From contig NC_083370.1 of the NCBI RefSeq assembly GCF_029542785.1, positions 124,001-188,000 of the forward strand: a DNA stretch of 64,000 bases, in the 5' to 3' direction. Position 1 is the first letter of the stretch, and each line of letters starts with the position of its first letter. A program made the translations under genes and the position numbers. Below are positions 29,436 to 41,337 of this stretch, piece by piece. This DNA is from Malassezia japonica. Lineage: Eukaryota > Basidiomycota > Malasseziomycetes > Malasseziales > Malasseziaceae. The notes under the pieces were generated by a model. It had not been told where the DNA came from and did not search any database. It worked only from the letters and a program-made list of their open reading frames with translations.

Positions 29436-29646
29436 ATGGCCAAGCCACGCAACTTGGCGCCGCTCCGGTCGCTCTCCGCGGCAGCGGGCCAGTGCAAGAG
29501 CCAGGCACAGGCGTATGGACAGTGCATGCTTGCAAACTACCAGAATATTGAGAGGGATGCGTGCGCGACCGAGTTTGCCGCGTTCCAGCGATGTGTGCAG
29601 ACGACGGTACGTGGCGAGGCTAATGCAGATGAAGCGGCGTGCGTAG
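29436..29646 (+). CDS. Twin CX9C protein, NDUFAF8-like complex I assembly factor
   Basis: Exons 29436-29606 and 29629-29646 (22-nt intron), 62 aa. Two CX9C motifs in a helical hairpin: GQCKSQAQAYGQCM and DACATEFAAFQRCV. The spacing and wording resemble human NDUFAF8 (C17orf89), a Mia40 substrate needed with NDUFAF5 for complex I assembly. The second exon adds only MKRRA, giving a short basic end. Without splicing the frame runs on into low-quality sequence. Function is inferred from a very short protein; other twin CX9C proteins remain possible. Confidence 0.8.
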
Positions 29647-29884
29647 TCGATACGAGGAAAGGAGAGAGATTCGATCAAGGACAAAGAGTGGCTGGTACAG
29701 TGTACATGTGCTTGTCTTTCTGCGAGTCATTTGGTTTCACCTGTATACACATGTCGCATGGGGCCCGTACGTGGGACGGTGACTGTGCCAGGACCCTGGC
29801 TTGCAGCACGAGATCCTTGCGCCACACACGAAACCCCTTGCACCATAGCATAGTTTACCTATATACCTGCAGGATACCTGCTTT

Positions 29885-32800
29885 CTATGCCACACCGGTA
29901 AGCCGGTCGAGTGCATCCCACACCGACTGGTAGAACGTCTCGAGCGCCGCTTTGTCCTCGCAGAACCGCTGGAAGGTGCGGCGCAGCTCGTCCGCGTCCG
30001 GAGGCGGCGCGAGCGACTTGCCTTGCATGTTCTTTACCGACGGCAGGTGCGACGACAGGAGCCGGTTGTTGAGCCAGAGGAACCCATCGGCGCCCCCCCG
30101 CACCTGCGCAAACGCAATGCCGGAGCGGTGCACAAACTGCGAGTACTCAAACTGCGTCGGGCGCGACGAGCATAGCAGCTCCATGTTCGGTGGGTATCGC
30201 GACGCAGCCTCCTGGTCCAGCACGAACCCAAAGTGGCGCAGGAGCGCAAATTCAAAGAGCTGGTCGATATGCGCCGCGTAGTCCGCGAGGACATGGCGAA
30301 AGAGCCAGTACTCCATGTCGTTGCGCGGCGGAGAAATGTCCGTCTCGCTGTGCGCCAGGCGCGCATCCTGCACGAGGTGGGCGTACTCGTCGCGCGCCGG
30401 CGGCGCGAGCGCAAGTGCGATCGGCAGCGGCGCCTGGAACGGATTTTGTTGGCTCACGTCCTTGATCTGCCCGATCGGCGCCTCGACAAGGCGCAGACCG
30501 TAGCGCTCGACCGTACGCGTCCACGTCTGCACGATATCTTCAATGAGCCGCGCCGTCGTGCCGAGCCAGTGGATTTGGAAGTTGAAACCATTTTCGGCAT
30601 TGTGCGCCCAGTCGTGGTGCAGCACAGCAATCTCTGCACGGTCGCTCTTTTTCCCTGGATCGAGGTCGATCAGGAGCGAGCGGCTGAGCTGCAGGCGGTC
30701 GCGCGTGCGGGCGCGCCGCGGCGACGTGTGCGTCTTGGGCGGTGCCCACTCGACGCCCTCGTCGCTCTTTTGCGCGAGGCGGTAAAAGTAGTGGCCGTCC
30801 AAGAAGCCGTGGACGTGGCGCACATGCTCAATGTAGCCCTCGTCGAGGAGCTGGCGGCCCAGCAGCACCGCGTCATCACGCGCACGCACGTCGCTGTACG
30901 CACGGCACAGATAGTTGACGAGGTCCGTGCCGGTAAAGGTATCGGGATACAGCACGCGGTCCCAGAGGCGGTCGTGGATCTTGAGCTCCTTGGCACTCTG
31001 CCGCAGCTCGGCCGCGAGCGTCGCAAGAGAGCGCGAGTGTGCATCGCACCGGCGGCGTGGCTCAGTGGTGCGCCGCCGCGATAGCTCGTCCGCAACGGCG
31101 CGTAGTCCGTCGATAAACTGCGTGTCGAGCATCGACGAGCTGGGGTCGAGTGTCGTGGGGAGGAAGCGTAGGACCGCGTTGCGCTCCGGGCGTGCGGCGT
31201 GCGGCGGATGGTACTCGGCACGCGCAAAGAGCTCGGCGAGACGGTCGGTGCCAAGCAGCCGCACCTCCTCGTCGCTGAGTTTCTCGCCGCTCGGCGCAGT
31301 CATAGCCGGGGGCGAGCCTTCGCTGGGGACCAGCACGAAGCGTGCGCGCCAGAAACGCAGCGAGTCGGTAAGTGACTCTTCGTAGCCCGCAATGAGCGAG
31401 TCGAGGTACGTCCAGTTGTACGCGTGGGGATCGGGGTAGGCAAAGTGCGCGTGGTGCGCGTGGTATCCCGAGAGGTAGCGCGGCCAGATGCAGCACTTGT
31501 ACGACACGGGCTCGGTCGAGTACGGCGTCTTTTTGAGGTAGCGCTTCACGTGGATCATGCCGGCTTGGCGGTTGTACGCAATGCAGTGGATCTGCGTCGT
31601 GGTGCTCAGGTAGATGGGGTCGCCTGTCGAAAAGTTGCCTGGACGCAGCAGCTCTGCGGGGTGCTGCAGGGCGTAGTACCGCGACTCGCGCCCGGCGTAG
31701 TAGCCTGGGCGCAGCACCTGGTGCTCGACAAACTGGAAGCCTTGCGAGAGGCGCTGCGCGCACATCTCGCGCAGCATCGCAAGTGCGGGCGAGGTCGACG
31801 TGCCGCGCTTGAGCAGGAACGACGCCGCGTCCGAGTACACCGAAATCGAGTAGGGGTACTCTTCCCAGCCCGTCTGCAGCTCGGCGTCGGTCGGCAGGTG
31901 CTGCGTCGTGAGTGGCAGGCACGCAGGCGACGTCATCGACCACCACTTGACTGCGTGGTGGTTCGTGCGCTCCAAGAACACATGCTGCCAGCGCAGCAAG
32001 AGCGAATCCGGTGCGTGTAATGTCGTTGCGCGCGGATTCGAGGGGTTCACGAGCGGCTGCGCCGCCGCCTCTTCTTCCAGCGGAAGAAGCACCGGCGCAG
32101 CCTCGGCAATCTGCACCGACTCGCTGGCGGGGTGCACGAGCAGCAGCGCGTCGCTCGCCTCTTCTGCGGTGCGGTGCGCAAGCGCCTCAGAAATTAGTGC
32201 CGAGGCGTTCTTGGCGCTCGTATGCGCCAAGTCGCCAGCGCGCGATGCAGCGAGAGCCGCCAAGCCCCAGCGGCCCAGGACACTGCGCAGGAACGAGGCG
32301 GGCTTGGGGCGCGCACGCGCCTCGCCCGCCGGCACGGCCACAAGCTCGGTCACGGTCTCTGCGACGAGCGGCGGCGCCTTTCCGGGATCTTCGAGGAGCG
32401 TAGAGAAGGACGCGTGCGACGCAATCGACGGCGCACGCGTCCCGGGGGTATATCGTATATCCGATCGCGCCCGCGACCCCGCACGGTTCGCTGCCGGAGC
32501 GCGCGAGCGTGAGCGCGAGCGTCTTGGCAATGGCCCACGCGCGTGGCCTGGTGACGAGGCGCGTGTACGCACCGGTGATGGCGGGCGCGAGCGCGAGCGG
32601 CGTGGCGACGCGGCGCGCCGCCTCGATGGCGACGGCGGCCGTGCCTCGACGTTGGAAAACGGCGCGGCGACCGGGTGCGATCCGCGGCTGGTTTCGCGCG
32701 ATGATGTGCGCGTGAGCTGTGGCGAGCGCGCGCCGCCGCGCCCACGGCCGGGCGACGTGGCGTCGCGCTGGCGCGTTGACTTGGCCGGCAGGCCGATATG

Positions 32801-34576
32801 CATCGCGGCGCTTGGCCCCGGCACGGGCCCTGGCGAGGAGAGAGGCGCGGCGGCCTTGCCGACGCCCCGAAAGACGTTGGCGTCGAAGCGCTCGCGTGCC
32901 GAGCGGCGCTGCGCGGCGCTGGGCGAGGCGTGTGCGTCGCCCGACAGGTCGAGGTACGGAATCGAGAGGTCCTGGTGCCCCGATCCAATGAGCTCGATCA
33001 TGCGCAGGCCGTCCATTTTGCAGCGCGACACGAAGCGATCCGCACGGAAGGACTTGTCCTGTTCCTGGTTGTAGAAGGAGCAGTTGATCCAGTACGGCAT
33101 AAAGTAGTAGGTCCGTGTATCGTCCGTGTCGTTCGAGTCCGAGTAGAGCGGTGTGTCTGTGTCTGTCGGCGAGCGCTCCAGCGTCGGCTTGCCCGTGCGC
33201 GAATTCCGGCGGTCGAGCGGGGGTGCGGACCGAAAGTAGAAGATCGGTGCGGTGTGCAGCGGCATCTGTGCGAGGCACACGAGGTCGACCGAGATCCCGA
33301 TCTCGGCCATGCGCTGGGTCGTGGTGCGCAAGAGCGCCTTGTCCACCTGAAAGTGACCTGTTCCGGCGGTGATCAGCACGAGTTCGAAGCCGGTGCGCGT
33401 CAGATCGCGGTCGATATAGTGCTTATCGAACGGGTTGAGCGCCAGGTTCACCGCCTCGAGCACGTTGCCCTCGTGGGCGTGTGCAAACTCGCCGAGGAGC
33501 ACGCGCCCTCCGATTGCTGCCGCATCGACACGCATACCGTCGGCCGGCGCCGGCGGCGCCACCTGCCCCGACGCGGCGCGGCGTGGCAGCAGGAGGATAT
33601 CGTGCTGGAAGCGGAAGAACTCCTCCTTGAGCACGCGCATCACAGTCGGCCAGTGTGTATTGGACTCGAGGTCGACAATCACCTTGTAGTAGTCGACGTA
33701 CAGCTGCCCCGTGCACGTCTGCTGGACTGGCAGCCCCTCGAGGCGGTCGCGTTCGTCCTTGGCGTAGAGCACGCGAGTAAAAAGCACGACCGATACGATG
33801 TGGTTCGTCCCGATCGCGTCCCACTTGGACAAGAGCGCAGGAAGAAATCCCTGGAGCACCTTTTCGTAGTAGATCTCGCCGCCCTCGTCAAACTCCCACA
33901 TTTCCTTGCTCATCTGGATCAGGATATCGTACTTGGCCGACTCCGAGCGGAACACGGCCTTGGTCGAGGGCGCGACGTAGCCAGAGAGCGCGCGCTTCCC
34001 GTCGATATACAGGCGCCCGATCGTCGCGCGCATCCCCGCCGGCATCTGGATCTTTTGGCCGACGTAGACGCACTGGTCCTGGAGCGAGGTGCTCAGGCGC
34101 CACATGTCCGAGCGCCCAATGTACTGGTCCTTGAAGTAGAGCTCGACATGGTCTATCGTGTGCGCCGCGCGCGATGTGCGCCCCAATACGACATCGGTGC
34201 GATTCGCAAAGCCATAGAGCCCTGCAATGTTCTTGGCAATGCTCAGCTGGAGCTGCTGCTGCCGCGAAATCACGTCGACGTCCGCCAGCGCCTGCGCCGG
34301 GGTAAACACGAGCGCGCGCTGCACACGCCCCCGGTCCCCACACAGCGATGCCCACCCTGCTGCGTCGGTCAGCACAAGGAGCTCCGCATCCGACACCTGC
34401 GGCAGCGCGTACGCCGGATTCAGGACAAAGCTATGCGTCGAGAAATTCGGCGGCTGGTGCGTCCACAGGGTGATTTCGCGCGAGTAGACCCCATCATGAC
34501 CCACCATCGCGTCCGCCGACGTGTCGCGGCTCCGCGACGCGCCGCCCGACGCCGTCGGCGCCCCACGCCGTCGCAT
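29885..34576 (-). CDS. IML1: Iml1/DEPDC5, catalytic subunit of the SEACIT/GATOR1 complex
   Basis: 1563 aa in one uninterrupted exon, the largest gene here. The N-terminal Iml1 domain has YSREITLWTH, LSIAKNIAGLYGFANRTDVVL, VELYFKDQYIGRSDMWRL, VFRSESAKYDILIQMSKEMWEF and GEIYYEKVLQGFLPALLSKW. A disordered Arg/Ser/Pro-rich insert follows (about residues 570-760). A DEP domain lies near residues 1230-1310 (DRVLYPDTFTGTDLVNYL). GATOR1 is the GAP that switches off Gtr/Rag GTPases and so restrains TORC1 when amino acids are scarce. The start at 34576 is 92 bp from the divergent SEC23 start; a further 5' exon cannot be excluded. Confidence 0.94.
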   Translation of the reverse strand: MRRRGAPTASGGASRSRDTSADAMVGHDGVYSREITLWTHQPPNFSTHSFVLNPAYALPQVSDAELLVLTDAAGWASLCGDRGRVQRALVFTPAQALADVDVISRQQQLQLSIAKNIAGLYGFANRTDVVLGRTSRAAHTIDHVELYFKDQYIGRSDMWRLSTSLQDQCVYVGQKIQMPAGMRATIGRLYIDGKRALSGYVAPSTKAVFRSESAKYDILIQMSKEMWEFDEGGEIYYEKVLQGFLPALLSKWDAIGTNHIVSVVLFTRVLYAKDERDRLEGLPVQQTCTGQLYVDYYKVIVDLESNTHWPTVMRVLKEEFFRFQHDILLLPRRAASGQVAPPAPADGMRVDAAAIGGRVLLGEFAHAHEGNVLEAVNLALNPFDKHYIDRDLTRTGFELVLITAGTGHFQVDKALLRTTTQRMAEIGISVDLVCLAQMPLHTAPIFYFRSAPPLDRRNSRTGKPTLERSPTDTDTPLYSDSNDTDDTRTYYFMPYWINCSFYNQEQDKSFRADRFVSRCKMDGLRMIELIGSGHQDLSIPYLDLSGDAHASPSAAQRRSARERFDANVFRGVGKAAAPLSSPGPVPGPSAAMHIGLPAKSTRQRDATSPGRGRGGARSPQLTRTSSRETSRGSHPVAAPFSNVEARPPSPSRRRAASPRRSRSRPPSPVRTRASSPGHARGPLPRRSRSRSRAPAANRAGSRARSDIRYTPGTRAPSIASHASFSTLLEDPGKAPPLVAETVTELVAVPAGEARARPKPASFLRSVLGRWGLAALAASRAGDLAHTSAKNASALISEALAHRTAEEASDALLLVHPASESVQIAEAAPVLLPLEEEAAAQPLVNPSNPRATTLHAPDSLLLRWQHVFLERTNHHAVKWWSMTSPACLPLTTQHLPTDAELQTGWEEYPYSISVYSDAASFLLKRGTSTSPALAMLREMCAQRLSQGFQFVEHQVLRPGYYAGRESRYYALQHPAELLRPGNFSTGDPIYLSTTTQIHCIAYNRQAGMIHVKRYLKKTPYSTEPVSYKCCIWPRYLSGYHAHHAHFAYPDPHAYNWTYLDSLIAGYEESLTDSLRFWRARFVLVPSEGSPPAMTAPSGEKLSDEEVRLLGTDRLAELFARAEYHPPHAARPERNAVLRFLPTTLDPSSSMLDTQFIDGLRAVADELSRRRTTEPRRRCDAHSRSLATLAAELRQSAKELKIHDRLWDRVLYPDTFTGTDLVNYLCRAYSDVRARDDAVLLGRQLLDEGYIEHVRHVHGFLDGHYFYRLAQKSDEGVEWAPPKTHTSPRRARTRDRLQLSRSLLIDLDPGKKSDRAEIAVLHHDWAHNAENGFNFQIHWLGTTARLIEDIVQTWTRTVERYGLRLVEAPIGQIKDVSQQNPFQAPLPIALALAPPARDEYAHLVQDARLAHSETDISPPRNDMEYWLFRHVLADYAAHIDQLFEFALLRHFGFVLDQEAASRYPPNMELLCSSRPTQFEYSQFVHRSGIAFAQVRGGADGFLWLNNRLLSSHLPSVKNMQGKSLAPPPDADELRRTFQRFCEDKAALETFYQSVWDALDRLTGVA

Positions 34577-34668
34577 GGTGTTCGTGTGGAGGTCCTGGTA
34601 GGCACGCGGCTGCCAACACGCTCGGCCGGGACGCCCCGCGGGCGACTCGTTGTTGTCTTCCGTGAGCG

Positions 34669-37011
<2,343 letters not shown>

Positions 37012-37016
37012 ATAGG

Positions 37017-38450
37017 TTACTCGTCCATTAACTCGGCTAGCTCGGCTTCTTCCTCGGCCGTCAGCAGACTCGGCACAGGCGCAGACGAGGGCGCGGGGGG
37101 GTGCAGCACCTCGGCAAGCGGCCACCGCCGGATCGTCCCGTCGAGCGACGCCGAGAGGATCCACAGCGTGTTGTCGGCTCGCCGCCACGCGTCCAGAAAC
37201 GTAACTTCGTGCCAGTGCCCATCGAGCACACGCACAAGCTCCGGAGGGGTCGACACGCGCCACACATCCACGTCCCCATCGTCGTGGCCGACCAGGAGAA
37301 GATCACTATAGGCGCTTCCCAGCTGGCTCAGCGGCAACACGGCCTTGGCCGCATCGCGCAGCGGAAGGACAACGTCTGCACGCAGCGAGGACAGCTTGCC
37401 ATGTGCCGCACCAGCATGCGACACACGCCCGGGCGCTACGCCGCGGCGCGCGCGCGCAGAGAGGGGGAAGCGCCGCACACTCTTGTCCGCCGACGTCGTC
37501 CACACCTCGGCCGTGTACTGGGTATCGTCGTCGTCCATACGCCACAACGGGGAAATGTGCAGCACGCCCGTCTCGGGGCCATCGAGCTCACGCACAATCT
37601 CGCACTGCCCCTCGCGCCCCTCGCGCCAGGCAATCGTGATCTGCAGGATGCGACCCATCGAGTCGCCGGAGAAAATCGTGCACTCGGTCGGCACGTCATC
37701 CGCCGCAGGCGCGTCGACAGGGGCGGGGGGGAGCGACGCAAGGCTCAGCACGGGGCGCGTGTGCGCACGCACCGTGTCCACGACACGGGGCGCAGGACAG
37801 CCGCGCGGCGACGCCCAGCTGTCGGCCGTCTGCTGCTCGGCCCACGCACGCAGCGGCGCAACGTCCCACACACGCACGACCTTGTCGCTTCCGCCGCTCA
37901 CTAGGCACGCGTGCGCGGCGTCGACGTGCAGTGCCTTGATAAAGTCGCTCGCCGCGTCTGGCACCACGACCAGGGGCACAGGTCGCTTCTCGGTGCCGGC
38001 GGCCCACACACGGATACTCTTGTCCCAGGATGCAGTAAACATGAGGAGGCGCTCGCCGACCTGCAGCGACGCAAGCGCAGACACGGGCGCCGTGTGCCCA
38101 CGCAGCTGCTGGACACACTCGCCCGACTCAATGTCGGTCGCACGCGCGAGACGCCCGCTCTCGGCCGTCCATATGCACCGATCGCCAGGCGACGCGAGGT
38201 GTGCCGTGATCGCCTTGGCAAGGCCGCCGTCGGCGCCGGCCGCCTTGGTCGCGAGTGCACGCACGTCGGGGGGAGGAGCATCCGGACTCGCGGCCGTGTT
38301 GCCCGGCAGAGGGCTGCTGTGCGTGCCAATCCAAATGGGATAGCCGTACTCGCCGCCGCGCGCGGTACGCTCGGCCTTGGCGGCGCGCTCGCGCCCGATC
38401 GCTAGCGAAGTATCCGACTGGAAGAGCTGCGCGGCGCTCGCGGCTTGCAT
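37017..38450 (-). CDS. WD40-repeat protein of unknown role
   Basis: 477 aa, single exon. At least five WD-type blades are visible: GHTAPVSALASLQVGERLLMFTASWDKSIRVW, then CLVSGGSDKVVRVWDV, VRAHTRPVLSLASLP, EVWTTSADKSVRRFPL, LLLVGHDDGDVDVW and LDGHWHEVTFLDAW..SASLDGTIRRWPL (each a separate segment). The C-terminus is acidic (LTAEEEAELAELMDE), a feature of some nuclear WD proteins. The N-terminal 90 residues are polar. I cannot assign a named orthologue. The frame stays open upstream to 38750, but the first Met clear of the DUF1115 gene is at 38450. 22 bp separate it from the DUF1115 stop upstream. Confidence 0.78.
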   Translation of the reverse strand: MQAASAAQLFQSDTSLAIGRERAAKAERTARGGEYGYPIWIGTHSSPLPGNTAASPDAPPPDVRALATKAAGADGGLAKAITAHLASPGDRCIWTAESGRLARATDIESGECVQQLRGHTAPVSALASLQVGERLLMFTASWDKSIRVWAAGTEKRPVPLVVVPDAASDFIKALHVDAAHACLVSGGSDKVVRVWDVAPLRAWAEQQTADSWASPRGCPAPRVVDTVRAHTRPVLSLASLPPAPVDAPAADDVPTECTIFSGDSMGRILQITIAWREGREGQCEIVRELDGPETGVLHISPLWRMDDDDTQYTAEVWTTSADKSVRRFPLSARARRGVAPGRVSHAGAAHGKLSSLRADVVLPLRDAAKAVLPLSQLGSAYSDLLLVGHDDGDVDVWRVSTPPELVRVLDGHWHEVTFLDAWRRADNTLWILSASLDGTIRRWPLAEVLHPPAPSSAPVPSLLTAEEEAELAELMDE

Positions 38451-38472
38451 CGTGGCCGGTCGAACCTCCACA

Positions 38473-38937
38473 TTACGGGCGCATCGCGCGGCGGTAAAAG
38501 GGCTCCCACGCGTCACCGCACGGCGTCGCGGCATGTGCCTTGGCATGGCGCTCGTCCGCGTCGCGCAGGAGCGGCGTGATGGTCTTGAGCGTATCGAGCT
38601 CCACGAGTCCCGAGCGGCGCGACATGCGCGAGGTCTGGGCGGGGCCGTGCACGGCCGCATGTAGACTCTCGAGCATAGCAGGACACGCAACAGGTTCGAG
38701 GAGACGCAGCTCACACGTCTGCCACGGCAGGCGCTTGACGCGGCGGACATACTCGGCGACGTTGCCGGGGGAATTCGGCGCGCGGTCGACCAAGAGCGCG
38801 ACGCCAGGGTAGCCAGTCTTTAATATACCTTGCAGATGGAGCTCCTGGGCCCATGCATGCATTGTACTGATCTTTTTCGAGGATAGGATATGATGAAAGG
38901 CCATCAGCGCGCGCTGAGGGGTCCCTCGATGGCCCAT
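38473..38937 (-). CDS. DUF1115 (RWDD2/Prp3 C-terminal-like) protein lacking an RWD domain
   Basis: 154 aa. The sequence FHHILSSKKISTMHAWAQEL, LQGILKTGYPGVALLVDRA, VAEYVRRVKRLPWQTCELRLLEP is the DUF1115 domain found at the C-terminus of RWDD2-type proteins and of the splicing factor Prp3. Family members normally have an N-terminal RWD domain; there is no room for one because the Pam18 gene starts only 60 bp away on the other strand. An alternative Met is at 38904. The protein is therefore either a stand-alone DUF1115 protein or a reduced RWDD2. Function unknown. Confidence 0.72.
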   Translation of the reverse strand: MGHRGTPQRALMAFHHILSSKKISTMHAWAQELHLQGILKTGYPGVALLVDRAPNSPGNVAEYVRRVKRLPWQTCELRLLEPVACPAMLESLHAAVHGPAQTSRMSRRSGLVELDTLKTITPLLRDADERHAKAHAATPCGDAWEPFYRRAMRP

Positions 38938-38997
38938 GCTGGCGCTCGCCAAGTGTCGGGGAATTACGTACTCCACCTCTCCTCTCTTCCAGTTGCG

Positions 38998-39510
38998 ATG
39001 CTGGTCGCTCGTGGTGTGTACAAGGCAGCGGCGGTGCGTGCCGAGGTTGCTCGCGCCGCTCTGCCTGGTGTGCGTACAATGTCTACTTCGCCTTTTCGCC
39101 CGAGCAGCCCCCAGCTGCTCCGCGCGACGCAGCCGCAGGCTGTGGCGACGCCGATCATTATTGGCTGCTCGCTGATCGGAGCGTACGTGGATGTGCTAAC
39201 GCAGTGGTCTGGCGGCCCGTATGATGATGAGCCCCAAGTCGGGTGCCTCGGGCAAGTGGGTCAAGGGCGGATTCCAGGCCAAGATGGACCGCAAGGAGGC
39301 CGTCCAGATCCTCGGCTTGCGGTACGTCGCGCAGCTAACCCAGCGAGTCGAGCGTCACGCGGAATCGTATTAAGGATTCGCACCGCCGTATGATGATTGC
39401 CAACCACCCGGATCGTGGCGGATCGCCGTACTTGGCGAGCAGTACGTACTGGCGCTGACACAGAAATCAACGAGGCCAAGGACCTCTTGGAACGCAACAC
39501 GTCGCGTTGA
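38998..39510 (+). CDS. PAM18: J-protein of the mitochondrial import motor, Pam18/Tim14
   Basis: Exons 38998-39182, 39205-39321, 39344-39441 and 39464-39510; three 22-nt introns; 148 aa. One transmembrane segment (VATPIIIGCSLIGAGLAA) after a basic N-terminus, then WVKGGFQAKMDRKEAVQILGLRESSV, and the J-domain core [29 protein letters not shown] (two adjoining segments) with the HPD motif that stimulates mtHsp70. The HPD-containing exon and its flanks are in three different frames, so every splice is needed. Ends NTSR. Identity is firm. Confidence 0.96.
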
Positions 39511-40077
39511 ATAGTGCTGACTCTGTGAAATGGGTTATCTATGAACGAGCGAGTGTATGAGGGGTGTGTCATGCTGTACGTAGGGGGTTGTTGGGTTTGC
39601 CGAGTCCGCAAATCCGCGGCGTGGTCGTGTGTCAGGGAACAGAAAGACGGCTAAGGCGCAGCCAGTCAGTAAAGCAAAAGACTGGACGCAGAGTAGTTCA
39701 GCCCAGGTCGAAATGCGCAGAGGCATAGCTTCCGCCTCGTACGTGCCCACACTACGTCTTTTCCCTGCGCTAGACTTGCTCACGTCATGCCCTCACTGTC
39801 GCCATGGCACACCCCACTTGCATGACGAATGCCTCAAGAGCGCCGCTGACACTGGCTGTACTATGCCCACACGCACCCCTCGCGTCTTCTATTGCACACA
39901 CACAAAATCATCGGTCATAGATGTAGGTATTCACCTCGGCACCAAGGCCATCGCCGCACCCGACCGGGCTACAGCTCATACACAAATGCATATATACGCA
40001 AGTCGCTCATAGGCAGACTCGGCACCGGGTGGCGGACCGTGCAACGGTGTTTTGGGTCGAAGCAATGCAAAAGTTGC
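39511..40077. other. 567-bp region between PAM18 and RPL43 with no firm gene
   Basis: Apart from the doubtful small minus-strand ORF at 39535-39726, nothing is recognised. Base composition is less GC-rich than the flanking genes. No tRNA cloverleaf or snoRNA boxes were convincing. It contains the 3' ends of both flanking genes, so its length is unusual for this window. Confidence 0.5.
39535..39726 (-). CDS. Doubtful small ORF with one hydrophobic segment
   Basis: 63 codons from the ATG at 39726. Residues 11-30 are hydrophobic (LLCVQSFALLTGCALAVFLF), followed by a basic patch and a polar tail. The frame is open upstream to 39783 but has no ATG there. No family match is recognised. It is listed because it is the only plausible coding stretch in a 567-bp gap; it may equally be chance. 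Confidence 0.22.
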   Translation of the reverse strand: MPLRISTWAELLCVQSFALLTGCALAVFLFPDTRPRRGFADSANPTTPYVQHDTPLIHSLVHR

Positions 40078-40572
40078 TTACGCCTCGCTCAGCTCACGCA
40101 GACGACGGATGGTGCTAAGGTTAACTCGACGCGAAAAAAACGTACCTGCGCACAGTAGCAGCGGCGGTGGTGTTAAGCGACCAGGCGCCACCGGCAACGA
40201 CCTTCTTGCAGGAGTTGCAGTTCCAGATACCGACGGCAGTGCGCTTCACGGTGTCCTTACCGCAGAACGAGCAGGTGTAGCGGCCGTGCTGCGAGACTTC
40301 GATCTTCTTGATCTGGCGACGGAGCGACGAGCCGTAGCGCGTGCCGTACTTGCCTGTGATTCCAACCTTGACCGTGCGCTTAGACTGTATGGTTAGTACT
40401 GATTCACACGAGGGTCTGTGGAGACGCGTTGGTGTCGTGCGCGCTTCGTATGACCAAGCAGCGTGCGCGGCTATGCTATCATTGCAACGCAGTCGCCATA
40501 TTGTCTGGAAACGGTGCCGTATGGCACACGCCCTTGCGCCTCACACAAACCTCACAAGTCAATACGCACCAT
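40078..40572 (-). CDS. RPL43: 60S ribosomal protein eL43 (L37a)
   Basis: Exons 40572-40570 (ATG only), 40384-40146 and 40114-40078; introns of 185 and 31 nt; 92 aa, the standard length. Protein: [42 protein letters not shown] (split), [17 protein letters not shown] and [14 protein letters not shown]. The two CxxC pairs form the zinc ribbon. The ATG-then-intron structure is common for fungal ribosomal protein genes. The last exon of 37 nt is recovered only by splicing and supplies the expected IRRLRE ending. Confidence 0.96.
40385..40569 (-). other. 185-nt first intron of RPL43
   Basis: Starts GTGCGT and ends TACTAACCATACAG, so it has the full TACTAAC branch box seen in yeast introns. It is the only long intron supported in the window; all others are 22-34 nt. 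I looked for C/D or H/ACA snoRNA signals inside and found none that were convincing. Confidence 0.88.
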
Positions 40573-40712
40573 CTCGAGCTATGCCAGAAGAAGAGGTGGG
40601 ATAGCAGCAGAAACCGCGGAGCGACCCTACGCCGCCTTTCTCATCACGTGTAAAAATTATAATTCATCACGTGAAGGTTATCATTGTGGAGGCCGCGTGC
40701 CACCACTCCACC

Positions 40713-41321
40713 ATGTGGGTCCGAGCGACAGGAACGAGGTCAGTGCGCGCGACGGCTGCCGCCGGCGTCCGCACGCTGCGCACCGCTCCAGTGCTCTTGG
40801 AGAAGAAGCGGCCTGATAGTCCAGAGGATCACGGCAAGGGTGAGGCGCGCTCTGCATTTGCGGACCCCTTCCCCTTGCCCTTCTCGCGCGAGCTCGACCC
40901 CGCGAAGAAGGCCGAGGGTATCAACCTCGCGAGCGAGAGCCAGCGCATCGACGACTTTGTCGTACCAGTGCGTGTGTCGAATCGTCTGGACGAGGAGCGC
41001 CCCAAGAAGCTCGCGCGCCTGCAGTACCAGTGCCGCAAGCGCGGCACGCTCGAGACCGATCTCATTCTGAGCACCTTTGCGATGAAGGAGCTCGCGTCGC
41101 TGCCGGACGCGGAGCTGGACGAGCTCGATATGCTCCTGGATGAGCCTGACTGGGACATTTTTTATTGGTGCACTGACAGGAAGCCCGTCCCGGAGCGCTG
41201 GGCTGCGACATTTGCCACAGAAGGCCAGCTCGGCCACCGGCTGCGCATGCACACCCGCAACGACGAGCGCACCTTGCGCCGATTCCCCCAGCTCGCGTCC
41301 GATATCCAGTCTCCTGCGTAG
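40713..41321 (+). CDS. SDH5: Succinate dehydrogenase assembly factor 2 (Sdh5-like)
   Basis: 202 aa, single exon. A basic leader (MWVRATGTRSVRATAAAGVR) predicts mitochondrial import. The SDHAF2 core has ARLQYQCRKRGTLETDLIL, LSTFAMKELASLPDAELDE and LLDEPDWDIFYWCTDRKPVP, the signature of the factor that promotes covalent FAD attachment to Sdh1. Frame is open upstream, but 40713 is the first ATG. The C-terminus extends about 25 residues beyond the core. Convergent with the importin gene, 16 bp between stops. Confidence 0.95.
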   Translation: MWVRATGTRSVRATAAAGVRTLRTAPVLLEKKRPDSPEDHGKGEARSAFADPFPLPFSRELDPAKKAEGINLASESQRIDDFVVPVRVSNRLDEERPKKLARLQYQCRKRGTLETDLILSTFAMKELASLPDAELDELDMLLDEPDWDIFYWCTDRKPVPERWAATFATEGQLGHRLRMHTRNDERTLRRFPQLASDIQSPA

Positions 41322-41337
41322 ATTTTATGAAATTATG

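Noticed and set aside
40385..40569. Intronic snoRNA in the long RPL43 intron
   Set aside because: AATGATA is only a weak C-box match, no D box follows at a sensible distance, and no H/ACA hairpins were evident.
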